Positions 1 through 9,336 of a DNA stretch of 64,000 bases are shown one piece after another. The notes under the pieces were generated by a model. It made no database searches. It saw only the letters and a program-made list of their open reading frames with translations, and was not told the DNA's origin. Source of the DNA: JABDFW01 sp035550215 (lineage in GTDB: Bacteria > Bacteroidota > Bacteroidia > Chitinophagales > Chitinophagaceae); the NCBI GenBank assembly GCA_035550215.1, contig DASZPM010000008.1, positions 124,001 through 188,000 on the forward strand. Reading direction: 5' to 3'. A program made the position numbers and the translations under genes. How positions within the stretch are numbered: position 1 is the stretch's first letter; each line of letters begins with the position of its first letter.

Positions 1-645
1 CATTACCCTGAAAGTTCTGCCTAAACCATATTTTGATTTTCCAAACTGGCGGGGGTGGTGCTTTACATCAACCTGCGTTATAAGCGCCCCCTGCATTGAT
101 GCTATTACGGGTATAAAGCGGTGCATTTCGCCGTGCAGGCCCAGGTCTGTAGCAACATCATGTTTAAATACTTTAAGCGTGCAGCCGTAGTCCTTAATAT
201 ACACTTTTGTCATCCGGCGTATGATAGCGTTTGCAATACGGCTGGGCATTTTGCGCAAAAAGGCGCCGTCTTTCCGGTCTTTACGGTTGCCTGCAACTAT
301 ATCCCAGTCCTCTGTTTTTATTTTTTCCAGCATCATGGGAATGTCGGTTGGGTCGTTCTGCAGGTCGCCGTCCATTAAAGCTATATATTCTCCCCTCGCA
401 TTATCAATCCCTGCTGCCATGGCTGTACTTTGACCGTAATTTCTTTTAAGCTCTATAAGTACAACCCGGTCATCTATTAATTGTTTTATTTTGGCTCTCG
501 TACTGTCCGTTGAGCCGTCGTCAACAAATATCAATTCATAATCCAGGCCGTTCAGCGCTTCCTTTGTTGCTTTAACCAGCGGCTGAATATTGTCCTCTTC
601 GTTCATTACCGTCACTATCACAGATAGTTCTTTGATGTTTTCCAT
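1..645 (-). CDS. GT2 glycosyltransferase, DPM/ArnC-like, 3' end off the window
   Basis: Reading the reverse strand from the ATG at 645 gives 215 uninterrupted codons that run off the left edge, so the C terminus is missing. The N terminus has the GT2 nucleotide-binding pattern: SVIVTVMNEEDNI near residue 8, FVDDGSTD near residue 40, and the metal-binding MDGDLQNDP near residue 90. HHPRQFGKSKYGLGRTF near the edge is typical of dolichyl-phosphate mannosyltransferase or ArnC/GtrB-like enzymes, which charge a polyprenyl phosphate with a sugar and often have C-terminal membrane helices (here out of view). A TAnnTTTG box (655-662, reverse) lies 9 bases before the ATG. Family assignment is firm; the donor sugar and acceptor are unknown. 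Confidence 0.9.
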   Translation of the reverse strand, partial: MENIKELSVIVTVMNEEDNIQPLVKATKEALNGLDYELIFVDDGSTDSTRAKIKQLIDDRVVLIELKRNYGQSTAMAAGIDNARGEYIALMDGDLQNDPTDIPMMLEKIKTEDWDIVAGNRKDRKDGAFLRKMPSRIANAIIRRMTKVYIKDYGCTLKVFKHDVATDLGLHGEMHRFIPVIASMQGALITQVDVKHHPRQFGKSKYGLGRTFRVM

Positions 646-654
646 ATTCGCGCT

Positions 655-662
655 CAAAGGTA
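655..662 (-). promoter_or_regulatory. -7 promoter box TACCTTTG of the GT2 gene
   Basis: Exact match to the Bacteroidota -7 consensus TAnnTTTG on the reverse strand, 9 bases before the ATG at 645. Transcription normally starts a few bases after this box, which would leave almost no 5' leader. I see no clear -33 TTG partner. Confidence 0.5.
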
Positions 663-732
663 AGGTTGAATTGCTGATTTGATGGTTGGCCCGTTTTAAG
701 TTTTACGGTAACCGTAAATGTAAAATGATGGC

Positions 733-740
733 TATATTTG
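733..740 (+). promoter_or_regulatory. -7 promoter box TATATTTG upstream of tpiA
   Basis: Exact TAnnTTTG match, 84 bases before the tpiA ATG. It is the only exact match in this intergenic stretch, so it is the likely tpiA promoter, with a leader of about 75-80 bases. Confidence 0.5.
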
Positions 741-824
741 CCCCGCCAGACAGAACAGGTATGCGCATATTAAGATTGAAGTGCTGCATGCCCGTATATA
801 AACCAATTATAATATAACCCAGGT

Positions 825-1586
825 ATGAGAAAACAAATAGCCGCAGCCAACTGGAAAATGAACTTAACCCTTCAGCAGGGCGAACAATTACTGGATAATT
901 TATTGGGCAGGGAATATAGCTTAACCGGCAGCCGCCAGGTGGTATTTGCCGTACCTTTTCCTTACCTGGCAATGGCTGAGAAAAAGGTTAAAGATGTGCA
1001 GCATGTTTTTATAGCGGCGCAAAACTGCTACAGCAAAAAATCCGGGGCTTATACGGGAGAGGTTTCAGTTGAAATGCTGGCATCGCTAGGTGTGGAGTTT
1101 GTAGTGCTTGGGCATAGTGAAAGAAGAGAATATTTTGCAGAGAGCAACAAATTTTTAGCTGATAAGCTGGATATAGCGCTGGAATACCGGCTGACGCCAA
1201 TATTTTGCTGCGGTGAGCCGCTGAATATCCGGGAGGAGGGCACCCAAAATGAATATGTGGCTAAACAGCTTGAAGATTCATTATTTCATCTTGATGAAGA
1301 GGCAGTACAAAAGATAGTGATTGCTTATGAGCCCATTTGGGCGATAGGAACGGGTAAAACCGCCACGAGCGCGCAGGCGCAGGAAATGCATGCCTGGCTG
1401 CGTTCAGTATTAGCCTCTAAATATGGCGATGCCGTTGCAGCGAATATTTCAATACTATATGGTGGAAGTGTAAAAGCCAACAATGCGGTTGAACTGTTTT
1501 CCCAGCCTGACGTTGACGGAGGCCTTGTTGGAGGAGCATCGTTAATCGCAGACGAGTTCGCTGCAATTATTAATGCCTTAAAGTAA
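825..1586 (+). CDS. tpiA: Triosephosphate isomerase
   Basis: Interconverts dihydroxyacetone phosphate and glyceraldehyde 3-phosphate in glycolysis and gluconeogenesis; cytosolic. The 253 residues match the normal family length and the fold is complete: NWKMN at 9-13 with substrate-binding N9 and K11, GHSERR with the electrophilic His97, YEPIWAIGTG with catalytic Glu169 and the start of the phosphate-gripping loop 6, and ILYGGSVK near the C terminus for phosphate binding. It begins at an ATG about 85 bases after an exact -7 box. The next gene starts 5 bases after its stop, so the two are probably co-transcribed, although they share no obvious function. Confidence 0.98.
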   Translation: MRKQIAAANWKMNLTLQQGEQLLDNLLGREYSLTGSRQVVFAVPFPYLAMAEKKVKDVQHVFIAAQNCYSKKSGAYTGEVSVEMLASLGVEFVVLGHSERREYFAESNKFLADKLDIALEYRLTPIFCCGEPLNIREEGTQNEYVAKQLEDSLFHLDEEAVQKIVIAYEPIWAIGTGKTATSAQAQEMHAWLRSVLASKYGDAVAANISILYGGSVKANNAVELFSQPDVDGGLVGGASLIADEFAAIINALK

Positions 1587-1591
1587 AAGTG

Positions 1592-2674
1592 ATGAGCCAC
1601 CATTTGCGGCATGAAAAAAATTGCCTTAACTGTGGCGCACAAATAACCAGCCGGTATTGCAGTGAATGCGGCCAGGAAAATATTGAGCCGAAGGAGACAT
1701 TCGGTAACCTGGTACATCATTTTGTTGGCGATATAACCCATTATGATGCTAAGTTTTTTCTCACCCTTAAATACCTTCTTTTTCGTCCCGGTTTTTTAAC
1801 AAACGAATATGCCAACGGGCGCAGAACGCGCTACCTTAACCCTATAAGGATGTACGTTTTTATCTCTGTGCTTTTTTTCCTGGCGCTTTTTTTTAAAACG
1901 GGCGGCGAAGAAATGCCGGCGCCTGGTAGTTATAACGTACATTATATAAACAAGGCACGACAACAACTGGCAGACAGTTTAAGAAATAGCAGCGATACAA
2001 TTGCCACTGTTACTGCTTATGACAGCCTTAAAAAGGCGGTAATAAGCGCTATTGCCAATAAGTTGGACACGCTTGCCGTAAAAGATACTACCGAGGCTAT
2101 TGGCCTTGCCATTAGCGACAAGGGGGTGAAGTTTACGTTGATAGAAAATAAATACAATAGCGTAGCAGAGTACGATTCGACCCAGGCAACCCTGGCGCCG
2201 GAAAAGAGGGATAAAGGGTTTTTCCGCTGGATGCTGCGCACCAATATAAGTTTGAAAAGCCGTTATGGAAGCAGGAGCCAGGTAGTAGTGGGAGAAAATT
2301 TTGAGCACAACCTGCCAAAAATGATGTTTGTGCTGCTGCCTTTATTTGCATGGTTTATTTATATATTTCACAGCAGGAAAAAATATTACTACGCACAGCA
2401 CGCCATATTTTCAGTGCACTTTCATTCATTTATGTTTGTGCTGTTTCTGCTGATTACATTAGTCACCTGGATTTTTCCGGGTATAGACGATTTGGTGCTG
2501 CTGGTACCTGCTGTTATTATCCTATTTTTGTATCTTTCCCGCGGTCTTCAAAAAGCATATAGCCAGTCATTTTTCAGCGCCTCAGTTAAAACTGCCGTTA
2601 TAGGGCTTATGTATATTATCTCGCTGCTTATTTGTATTATTGCTTTAGCGTTTATTAATTTTTTCACTGTGTAG
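1592..2674 (+). CDS. DUF3667 zinc-ribbon membrane protein
   Basis: About 360 residues. The N terminus carries two CxxC pairs (CLNCG and CSECGQE, roughly residues 10-30) that would form a zinc ribbon, followed by a DUF3667-type segment with FLTLKYLLFRPG and a first membrane helix near residue 85. A soluble, probably periplasmic or cytoplasmic, region of about 130 residues follows, then at least four hydrophobic helices from about residue 245 to the end. DUF3667 proteins are common in Bacteroidota and their function is unknown to me. I chose ATG 1592; a GTG lies immediately before it at 1589. It follows tpiA with a gap of only a few bases. Confidence 0.8.
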   Translation: MSHHLRHEKNCLNCGAQITSRYCSECGQENIEPKETFGNLVHHFVGDITHYDAKFFLTLKYLLFRPGFLTNEYANGRRTRYLNPIRMYVFISVLFFLALFFKTGGEEMPAPGSYNVHYINKARQQLADSLRNSSDTIATVTAYDSLKKAVISAIANKLDTLAVKDTTEAIGLAISDKGVKFTLIENKYNSVAEYDSTQATLAPEKRDKGFFRWMLRTNISLKSRYGSRSQVVVGENFEHNLPKMMFVLLPLFAWFIYIFHSRKKYYYAQHAIFSVHFHSFMFVLFLLITLVTWIFPGIDDLVLLVPAVIILFLYLSRGLQKAYSQSFFSASVKTAVIGLMYIISLLICIIALAFINFFTV

Positions 2675-2718
2675 CGGCGCGGTTGCCGGGTACTCTTTAT
2701 ACATAGCCAAGAAAACTG

Positions 2719-4029
2719 ATGAATTTAAAAAAGCTGCTGGTACAAAGCCTTTTATGGAGGAGTTTTTATTTTGCTTCCGTGTTGCTTGTTAATGTTTTTT
2801 TATCAAGGTTTTTACGCGCATCGGCCACCGGCAACCTTTACTATTTAACAAGTATTTTTTCGCTTATCCAGTTAGTAGCAGGCATCAGCCTTGAGTCAGG
2901 TATAACTTTTTTTGCCTCGGGCAAACTTATCAGCTTCAACAAATTATTGTGGTTGTCAGTTGCGTGGAGTTTTATTATAGGCCTGCTTGTTTTAACAGGC
3001 GCGTTTTTCTTTTTGTACTATGTGCAAAACAGCCCTGTGTATAATGTGGTGCAATACTGCTTTTTTATTGTATGTTACATTACAGGCATACTGTTAACCA
3101 ATTATTGCTGCGGTTTGTTTTATGTGCAGGATAACTACCTGCTGCCAAATATAATTCTTGGAACGCTGAATATTTTTTTGGTGCTCACCATTGTTTTTAC
3201 AAGCCGCACGGCCGGCGATGCAGCGGTTAACCATGTTACATACCGTTATTTCCTGGTATTCTTTTTACAGGGTATTGCCCTTGTTATCGCGTTCATGTAC
3301 AAAAATAAAAGCTGGCGGCAATTTTCAATCCCACACTTTACCGACTTGTTGAAATTAGCCCGCTATTCGCTGATTGCCCTGGCCGCTAATATTATTTTCT
3401 TTCTTGTGTACCGCATTGATTATTGGTTTGTGCATATAAACACCGCGGTATGTACTGCCAGCGATCTCGGTAATTATATACAGGTGTCAAAACTTGGGCA
3501 GCTACTGCTGATTGTGCCGCAAATTATGGCAAGTGTAATTTTTCCCAAATCTGCCAGTACCTCCGACAGGGCTGAACTAAATAGCTCAGTAATGATAATT
3601 GCAAGGCTGTTTTCCCAGTTATACCTTGTTATTATTATCCTTGCCGCATTATTTGGCGGAACGTTTTTTACCTTCATTTTCGGTAAAACGTTTAACCGCA
3701 TGCAGGCGCCTTTTTTAATTATAATGCCGGGTATATTTTGCCTGTCTGTCTTGGCGTTGTTGTCTGCCTATTTTTCAGGTAAGGGTAATTTAAAAGTTAA
3801 TGTTGCCGGCGCCTCTGTGGCTCTTGTCGTTGTGATAGTGGGAGATTATTTCCTGGTGCCGGTGTTGGGAATCATCGGGGCGGCAATAGTAAGTACGCTG
3901 GGTTACTTTACAAACCTGCTTTATTCACTCTTGCGCTTTTATAAGGATTATTCTATTAGCTGGGGAGACTTTTTTACATGGAAGAAAGATGACTACAGGT
4001 GGCTTAAATCATTAATAACAGGCAAATAG
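2719..4029 (+). CDS. Polysaccharide flippase, MATE/MVF-type (Wzx-like)
   Basis: A 436-residue, almost wholly hydrophobic protein with about 12 to 14 predicted membrane helices. N-terminal KKLLVQSLLWRSFYFASVLL and the LSRFL segment fit the polysaccharide biosynthesis flippase family, which moves lipid-linked oligosaccharides from the inner to the outer face of the cytoplasmic membrane. The ORF is complete. The GT4 glycosyltransferase begins 1 base after its stop, so the two are translationally linked and probably serve the same surface glycan. No polymerase gene is visible, so this may be a small glycolipid locus and not a full capsule locus. Substrate unknown. Confidence 0.85.
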   Translation: MNLKKLLVQSLLWRSFYFASVLLVNVFLSRFLRASATGNLYYLTSIFSLIQLVAGISLESGITFFASGKLISFNKLLWLSVAWSFIIGLLVLTGAFFFLYYVQNSPVYNVVQYCFFIVCYITGILLTNYCCGLFYVQDNYLLPNIILGTLNIFLVLTIVFTSRTAGDAAVNHVTYRYFLVFFLQGIALVIAFMYKNKSWRQFSIPHFTDLLKLARYSLIALAANIIFFLVYRIDYWFVHINTAVCTASDLGNYIQVSKLGQLLLIVPQIMASVIFPKSASTSDRAELNSSVMIIARLFSQLYLVIIILAALFGGTFFTFIFGKTFNRMQAPFLIIMPGIFCLSVLALLSAYFSGKGNLKVNVAGASVALVVVIVGDYFLVPVLGIIGAAIVSTLGYFTNLLYSLLRFYKDYSISWGDFFTWKKDDYRWLKSLITGK

Positions 4030-4030
4030 G

Positions 4031-5203
4031 ATGTGTATGATGAAAGTGTTGTGGCTTACAAGCTGGTATCCTAATAAACTGGATGCAACTAATGGCGATT
4101 TTATACAGCGCCATGCAAGAGCCGCATCGCTGTTTTGCAATGTTCATGTAATTCACCTGGAAGCAGATAAGAATAATGTGCTTGCAAATAAAACGGAGGT
4201 CTCCGTTACCGTACAAAACAACCTGGTAGAAGAAATAGTGTTATACAAATTGTCCCGCATACCGTTGGCAGGTAAACTCTTCTCTTATCACAGGTATCTT
4301 TTACTTTTTAAAAAGCATATTAAAGCGTACATCAAACAATATGGCAAACCGGCGATAGTACACGTACATGTGCCTATGAAGGCCGGTATACTGGCTTTGT
4401 GGGTAAAGAAAAAATTCGGCATTCCCTATATAGTAACGGAACACTGGGCTATATACAATAATGAGGCGCCCGATGCTTTTAAAAACCGAAGTTTTCTTTT
4501 TAAAAGTTATACGCGAAAAATATTATGTGGCGCGGCTTTATTCACACCCGTGAGCCACGAACTGGGTAAAGCAGTGCAGCAACTGGTTGCACCGGTGCGT
4601 TACACCGTAATACCTAATGTTGCAGATACGGTACTATTTAATTATGCAGGCAGAAACGCTCAGCGGTGGAGCCGGTTTACTTTTTTGCACGCCTCAACGC
4701 TCGGTTACCAGAAAAACCCTGGAGCGATATTAAGAGCGTATCAACGGCTTTGTGCTTTATATCCCGGCGCATTATTGATTATGGCAGGATATGCTGATGC
4801 TCTTCCCCGATATGCAGTGGAACTGGGTATCCCCCCTGGTAATATTGCGTTTACAGGATTTGTTCCTTACGAAGAAGTGGCTGTTTTGATGAAGAAAAGT
4901 GATGCCTTTGTTATGTTCAGTCATTACGAAAACCTGCCATGTGTAATTACAGAAGCCCTTTGCTGCGGCCTGCCGGTAATATCAACAAATGTAGGTGGCA
5001 TACCCGAGGTTATTGACACAAGTAACGGAATTCTTGTAAACCCCGGCGACGAAGACGCTCTTTTTAAAGCGATGACAGAGGTTTATGCAAATAAGGAGAG
5101 GTTTAATAATTCCATAATATCAGGAAAAGCCACCGCGCAATTTTCCTCCCACATGGTTGGCGGGCAGATTAATGAGGCTTATAAATCTGTTAGGAATAAT
5201 TGA
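4031..5203 (+). CDS. GT4 family glycosyltransferase
   Basis: 390 residues with two Rossmann-type halves. The N-terminal WLTSWYPNKLDATNGDF and VHVHVPMKAGI segments are acceptor-side features of GT-B glycosyltransferases. The C-terminal half has TGFVPYEEV followed by the donor-site signature ENLPCVITEALCCGLPVI and a GGIPEVI loop, which is typical of GT4 (retaining, nucleotide-sugar dependent). Three ATGs lie close together (4031, 4037, 4040) and the true start could be any of them. It follows the flippase gene with 1 base between, so both probably act on one glycan. Its last 14 bases overlap the end of the convergent small membrane protein gene. Confidence 0.9.
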   Translation: MCMMKVLWLTSWYPNKLDATNGDFIQRHARAASLFCNVHVIHLEADKNNVLANKTEVSVTVQNNLVEEIVLYKLSRIPLAGKLFSYHRYLLLFKKHIKAYIKQYGKPAIVHVHVPMKAGILALWVKKKFGIPYIVTEHWAIYNNEAPDAFKNRSFLFKSYTRKILCGAALFTPVSHELGKAVQQLVAPVRYTVIPNVADTVLFNYAGRNAQRWSRFTFLHASTLGYQKNPGAILRAYQRLCALYPGALLIMAGYADALPRYAVELGIPPGNIAFTGFVPYEEVAVLMKKSDAFVMFSHYENLPCVITEALCCGLPVISTNVGGIPEVIDTSNGILVNPGDEDALFKAMTEVYANKERFNNSIISGKATAQFSSHMVGGQINEAYKSVRNN

Positions 5204-5483
5204 ACACATCGCCCTGGTAAACAATAAGTTGTAAGATAAACAATGCTGTTACCGCATACAGGAAGTAGTTAATATAATTATTTGCCCGCATAAAGTTTTT
5301 TCTCTTTACGTTGGCAGTATTGAATTTGTCACGGGTGTAAATTCTAAAGAAGCTTATTATTATGGCAGGCAGATTGAAGCCTTTATTTGAGACGACAAAA
5401 AACACTTTTGCAATAATAGCAATTCCTGCCAAAATATAAAGAGCAGGCATTACCAGGTGTAATATTTCGAGTATTTGATCCAT
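5190..5483 (-). CDS. Small hypothetical membrane protein
   Basis: 97 residues with two clear hydrophobic helices (about residues 8-30 and 75-92) separated by a basic loop containing RDKFNTANVKRKN, so probably a two-pass inner-membrane protein with the loop in the cytoplasm. I do not recognise a family. The gene is convergent with the GT4 gene and overlaps its last 14 bases. Its length, membrane pattern and normal codon use make it likely to be real, but nothing in the neighbourhood points to a role. Confidence 0.55.
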   Translation of the reverse strand: MDQILEILHLVMPALYILAGIAIIAKVFFVVSNKGFNLPAIIISFFRIYTRDKFNTANVKRKNFMRANNYINYFLYAVTALFILQLIVYQGDVFNYS

Positions 5484-5612
5484 TTTTGGGGCTTTAGAAT
5501 AATTTCTACGGTAAGCAGCTCGTCGGTAGCAGTTAAACAGGGTAAAAAAAACTTACTGTTTCAGCACACTAAGATAATATATTATTCATCAAATTCATCA
5601 TTAAGCAATGAT

Positions 5613-5620
5613 TATCTTTG
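5613..5620 (+). promoter_or_regulatory. -7 promoter box TATCTTTG of lepA
   Basis: Exact TAnnTTTG match that ends 7 bases before the lepA ATG at 5628, so the transcript would begin at or next to the start codon. It also shows that an in-frame upstream extension of lepA is not the real N terminus. Confidence 0.6.
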
Positions 5621-5627
5621 CATTACT

Positions 5628-7412
5628 ATGGATGAGATTAGAAACTTTTGCATAATAGCGCATATTGACCACGGGAAAAGCACCTTGGCAGACCGTTTAC
5701 TGGAATATACGAAGACAATCGGGGAAAGGGATATGATGAACCAGGTGCTTGATGACATGGACCTGGAAAGAGAAAAGGGCATTACCATAAAAAGCCACGC
5801 TATACAAATGCAGTATAGTTATAATGATAAAAATTACAGCTTTAACCTTATTGACACACCGGGCCATGTTGACTTTAGCTACGAAGTAAGCCGTGCGCTT
5901 GCCGCCTGCGAAGGCGCTTTACTGCTGGTTGATGCAACACAGGGCATCCAGGCACAAACCATCAGCAACCTGTACCTTGCCATTGAAAACGACCTGGAAA
6001 TAATACCTATTATCAATAAAATTGATATGGATGGGGCGATGATACCCGAGGTTAAAGACCAGATAATTGAATTAATCGGCTGCAAGGAGGATGAAATATT
6101 ACTTGCCAGTGGTAAAACAGGCGTGGGTGTTGAAGCTATACTGGAAGCCATCGTAAAAAGAATACCTGCCCCTAAAGGTAATCCGGCGGGCAAACTGCAG
6201 GCGCTTATATTTGATAGTGTTTTTAACAGCTTCAGGGGTATTATAGCGTATTACCGTGTATTTAATGGTGTATTAAAGAAAGGCGCAAAAGTTAGATTTG
6301 TTGCCACTGATGCCGAATACGATGCTGACGAAGTGGGCATTTTAAAACTTGGCCTTGAGCCCAAGGCTGAAATACGTGCCGGCAATGTTGGTTACATTAT
6401 TACCGGTATTAAAAATGCCAAAGAGGTTAAAGTGGGGGACACCCTTACACTGGTAGATGACCCTGCCGAACCGATTAAAGACTTCGTAGAAGTAAAACCA
6501 ATGGTTTTCGCCGGCATATTCCCGGTGGAAACGGAAGATTTTGCAGAGCTTAGGGAGTGCATGGACAAATTACAGTTAAACGACGCGTCGCTCACATACG
6601 AGATTGAAACATCCCAGGCCCTGGGTTTTGGTTTCAGGTGCGGGTTCCTCGGCCTGCTGCACATGGAGATAATACAGGAAAGGCTGGAGCGTGAATTTAA
6701 CCAAACTGTTATTACAACTGTACCCAACGTTAGCTTTAACGCATACACCAGCAGGGGGGAGAAGATTATTGTAAACAACCCGGCAGAAATGCCTGACCCA
6801 ACCAAACTGGATAGGATAGAAGAACCATTTATTCGCGCCCAGATAATAACATTGCCGGCGTACATAGGTAATATTATGACGCTGTGCCTCGGCAAGCGCG
6901 GCATACTTGTCAACCAAAGCTATTTAACTACTACGCGCGTGGAGCTTATTTTTGAAATGCCCCTTACGGAAATTGTGTTTGACTTTTACGACAAGCTGAA
7001 AAGCAATACCCGCGGGTATGCTTCGTTCGACTATTCCCCCATTGGCTACCGCGAAGCGGATATTGTTAAGATGGATATTTTGCTGAACGGTGATAAAGTA
7101 GATGCATTAAGCGCGTTAATTCACCGGGGCCGCGCGGAAGACTTTGGCAGGAAGCTTTGTGAAAAACTGAAAGAGCTTTTGCCACGCCAGCAATTTTTAA
7201 TTGCTATACAGGCGGCTATTGGCGCAAAAGTAATTGCCCGCGAAAACATAAGCGCTATGCGTAAAGATGTTACTGCTAAATGTTACGGCGGCGATATAAG
7301 CCGTAAACGCAAACTGCTGGAAAAGCAGAAAGAAGGTAAAAAGCGCATGCGGCAAATAGGCAGCGTTGAAATACCGCAGGAAGCATTTTTAGCCGTATTG
7401 AAACTTGACTAA
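5628..7412 (+). CDS. lepA: Elongation factor 4 (LepA), ribosomal back-translocase GTPase
   Basis: 594 residues, the normal LepA length. The GTPase domain has AHIDHGKST (G1), the EREKGITIKS switch I region, DTPGH (G3) and NKID (G4). Domain II, EF-G-like domains and the LepA-specific C-terminal domain follow (PNVSFNAYTSRGE near residue 365, and the lysine/arginine-rich end with GGDISRKRKLLEKQKEGKKR). The protein binds ribosomes and acts on stalled or mistranslocated complexes. The reading frame stays open upstream to 5475, but homologues start at MDEIRNF and a -7 box sits just before that ATG, so I place the start at 5628. Confidence 0.97.
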   Translation: MDEIRNFCIIAHIDHGKSTLADRLLEYTKTIGERDMMNQVLDDMDLEREKGITIKSHAIQMQYSYNDKNYSFNLIDTPGHVDFSYEVSRALAACEGALLLVDATQGIQAQTISNLYLAIENDLEIIPIINKIDMDGAMIPEVKDQIIELIGCKEDEILLASGKTGVGVEAILEAIVKRIPAPKGNPAGKLQALIFDSVFNSFRGIIAYYRVFNGVLKKGAKVRFVATDAEYDADEVGILKLGLEPKAEIRAGNVGYIITGIKNAKEVKVGDTLTLVDDPAEPIKDFVEVKPMVFAGIFPVETEDFAELRECMDKLQLNDASLTYEIETSQALGFGFRCGFLGLLHMEIIQERLEREFNQTVITTVPNVSFNAYTSRGEKIIVNNPAEMPDPTKLDRIEEPFIRAQIITLPAYIGNIMTLCLGKRGILVNQSYLTTTRVELIFEMPLTEIVFDFYDKLKSNTRGYASFDYSPIGYREADIVKMDILLNGDKVDALSALIHRGRAEDFGRKLCEKLKELLPRQQFLIAIQAAIGAKVIARENISAMRKDVTAKCYGGDISRKRKLLEKQKEGKKRMRQIGSVEIPQEAFLAVLKLD

Positions 7413-7446
7413 AAACGCTCCAGGTTTTATTACTTCTTTATCAATA

Positions 7447-8343
7447 TTACCACAAGCTTTTTGGATATGCTCCTGATGCTACAAGCGCATCAATGCTCGC
7501 CTGTACAACTGGGGCATCTTCTTTATATGTAACACCAAACCATTTTGCTGAAGTAGGTATCATTTTTATCACACCCAATCCTGACTTAATAAAATAATCA
7601 GCCATGGTAGGTATCAAAAATTCGGCTTTGGGATTATGCATGTTTTTGTCTAAGAAAGCGCCAAATTCCCTTTCACACATATCAATATATGCCGGCCCGA
7701 AGCAAAAATAGTTCATGCTCACTTTGGTTGATTCCGGCAATTCGGTCAATGTTTCATTTTCCTCAAATACCATCACCCCGTCTTTCCTGTATATTTTAAG
7801 GCGTTCGGTAATGCTCGTCATTTCATTGTTATCGTTAACAGTAATAACGCCCCGGCTTACGCTGCCATGTTCGCTTAGTGTGTTGGCAAGTTCATAGCCA
7901 ACTACAGCCATTGTTTGGTCATTATACTGGTTAACTATAAAGTCATAAGCTTTTACAAAAGCATCTTTACCATAAAAGTCGTCGGCATTAATTACTGCAA
8001 AAGGCCCGGTAACAGTGCCTTTGCAACAAAGCACGGCGTGCGCTGTACCCCATGGTTTTACACGGTCTGCAGGTATTTGCCTGTCGCCAATAAAAGAATT
8101 AAGGCTTTGGTAAACATACCCTGTTTCAATTTTGCCTGCAAGTTTTGGTTCAAATGCCGCTTTAAAACCTTCAGCAAAATCTTCACGAATAATAAACACA
8201 ACCTTTTTAAAGCCTGCGGCTATGGCATCGTATATCGAATAATCCATAATAGTTTCGCCTGAAGGGCCGAACGATTGTGTTTGCTTCATGCTGCCGTACC
8301 GGCTGGCCATACCGGCCGCGAGAATTACTAAAGTAGGTTGCAT
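7447..8343 (-). CDS. Sugar-phosphate nucleotidyltransferase
   Basis: 298 residues of the NTP_transferase (GT-A-like) fold: LAAGMASRYGSMKQ at residues 8-21 is the nucleotide-binding signature, NADDFYG near 120 provides a metal-binding aspartate, and the C terminus has WFGVTYKED. The reaction is probably sugar 1-phosphate plus NTP giving NDP-sugar plus pyrophosphate, making activated sugar for glycan or cell-envelope synthesis. It resembles stand-alone Bacteroidota nucleotidyltransferases more than RmlA or GalU, so the substrate is open. It is convergent with lepA (34-base gap) and divergent from the PLP enzyme gene. A near-match -7 box (TAGTTTCG) lies about 30 bases before its ATG. Confidence 0.85.
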   Translation of the reverse strand: MQPTLVILAAGMASRYGSMKQTQSFGPSGETIMDYSIYDAIAAGFKKVVFIIREDFAEGFKAAFEPKLAGKIETGYVYQSLNSFIGDRQIPADRVKPWGTAHAVLCCKGTVTGPFAVINADDFYGKDAFVKAYDFIVNQYNDQTMAVVGYELANTLSEHGSVSRGVITVNDNNEMTSITERLKIYRKDGVMVFEENETLTELPESTKVSMNYFCFGPAYIDMCEREFGAFLDKNMHNPKAEFLIPTMADYFIKSGLGVIKMIPTSAKWFGVTYKEDAPVVQASIDALVASGAYPKSLW

Positions 8344-8418
8344 TAGAATATTGTTTATGTTTTTGCGAAACTAAAAGTTTACACGCTATTTTGCAATAAT
8401 AAATTTTTATAAACACTA

Positions 8419-9321
8419 TTGCCGTTGCAAAACATACTTGATTTCAATAATGTTTCTACACAGCCGGTGCGCGCGCATTGGCTGCCTGCAGCAATCACTT
8501 TGAACGTTTTGCGGCTTGATAAAATTCACCCCATTGTAAGCGGCAACAAATGGTTTAAACTTAAATATTATCTTGAAGAAGCAAAGCAAACCGGCTTTAA
8601 AACGGTGGCCACTTTTGGGGGCGCATATTCTAATCATATCATCGCTGCAGCCTTTGCCTGTAAGGCTTCGGGGTTCAGCAGCATTGGCATAATACGTGGC
8701 GAAAGGCCGCCGGTTTTATCATCAACACTGCAATACGCCGCCGGGTATGGCATGCAGTTGCAATTTGTAAGCAGGCAATCTTTTAACAATAAAGAAAATA
8801 TCAAATCGCAGTTCCCCGGCGTTTATTGGATTGATGAAGGCGGTTATGGATTGCAGGGTATGTGCGGCGCCGGTGAAATAATGCAATTGGTTGATGACGC
8901 AGAAAAATACTCGCATATCGTTTGCGCGGTTGGAACAGGCACTATGTTTGCAGGCATTGTGCGCAGCGCTGCTGCAGGGCAAAGGGTAATAGGTGTAAGC
9001 GTGTTGAAGAATAACTTTTCTATTTTCAACGAGGTGCAGGCATTGCTGGATAAACAAATAATAAAGGCTGATTTTGATATTGTGCACGGTTACCATTTTG
9101 GCGGTTATGCAAAGCACCCGCCGGCATTGATTGACTTTATGCACCTTGTATGGAACACCGTTAACCTGCCCACTGATATTGTTTATACCGCTAAAACGTT
9201 ATATGCAATACAGCAGCTTGCGTTGCAAAACACCATACCTGTTGGCAACCGGGTGCTGATGATTCATAGTGGCGGCTTGCAGGGTAATACTTCCCTGCAA
9301 AAGGGGGTGTTACCATTTTAA
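8419..9321 (+). CDS. PLP-dependent D-cysteine desulfhydrase / ACC deaminase family protein
   Basis: 300 residues of fold type II PLP enzyme. RLDKIHPIVSGNKWFKLKY contains the Schiff-base lysine, probably Lys44, with Lys47 next in the motif. TFGGAYSNHIIA near residue 70 is the loop that contacts the substrate carboxylate, and CAVGTGTMFAGI near 175 is the glycine-rich phosphate cup. Family members remove sulfide and ammonia from D-cysteine or open the ring of 1-aminocyclopropane-1-carboxylate; Bacteroidota homologues are usually of unproven specificity. No ATG lies near the N terminus, so I use TTG at 8419; this start is the weakest part of the call. Confidence 0.85.
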   Translation: MPLQNILDFNNVSTQPVRAHWLPAAITLNVLRLDKIHPIVSGNKWFKLKYYLEEAKQTGFKTVATFGGAYSNHIIAAAFACKASGFSSIGIIRGERPPVLSSTLQYAAGYGMQLQFVSRQSFNNKENIKSQFPGVYWIDEGGYGLQGMCGAGEIMQLVDDAEKYSHIVCAVGTGTMFAGIVRSAAAGQRVIGVSVLKNNFSIFNEVQALLDKQIIKADFDIVHGYHFGGYAKHPPALIDFMHLVWNTVNLPTDIVYTAKTLYAIQQLALQNTIPVGNRVLMIHSGGLQGNTSLQKGVLPF

Positions 9322-9336
9322 TAACACAGCGCCATG

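Noticed and set aside
5475..5627. N-terminal extension of LepA by about 51 residues
   Set aside because: Residues before MDEIRNF are not LepA-like, and the exact -7 promoter box at 5613-5620 lies inside the extension.
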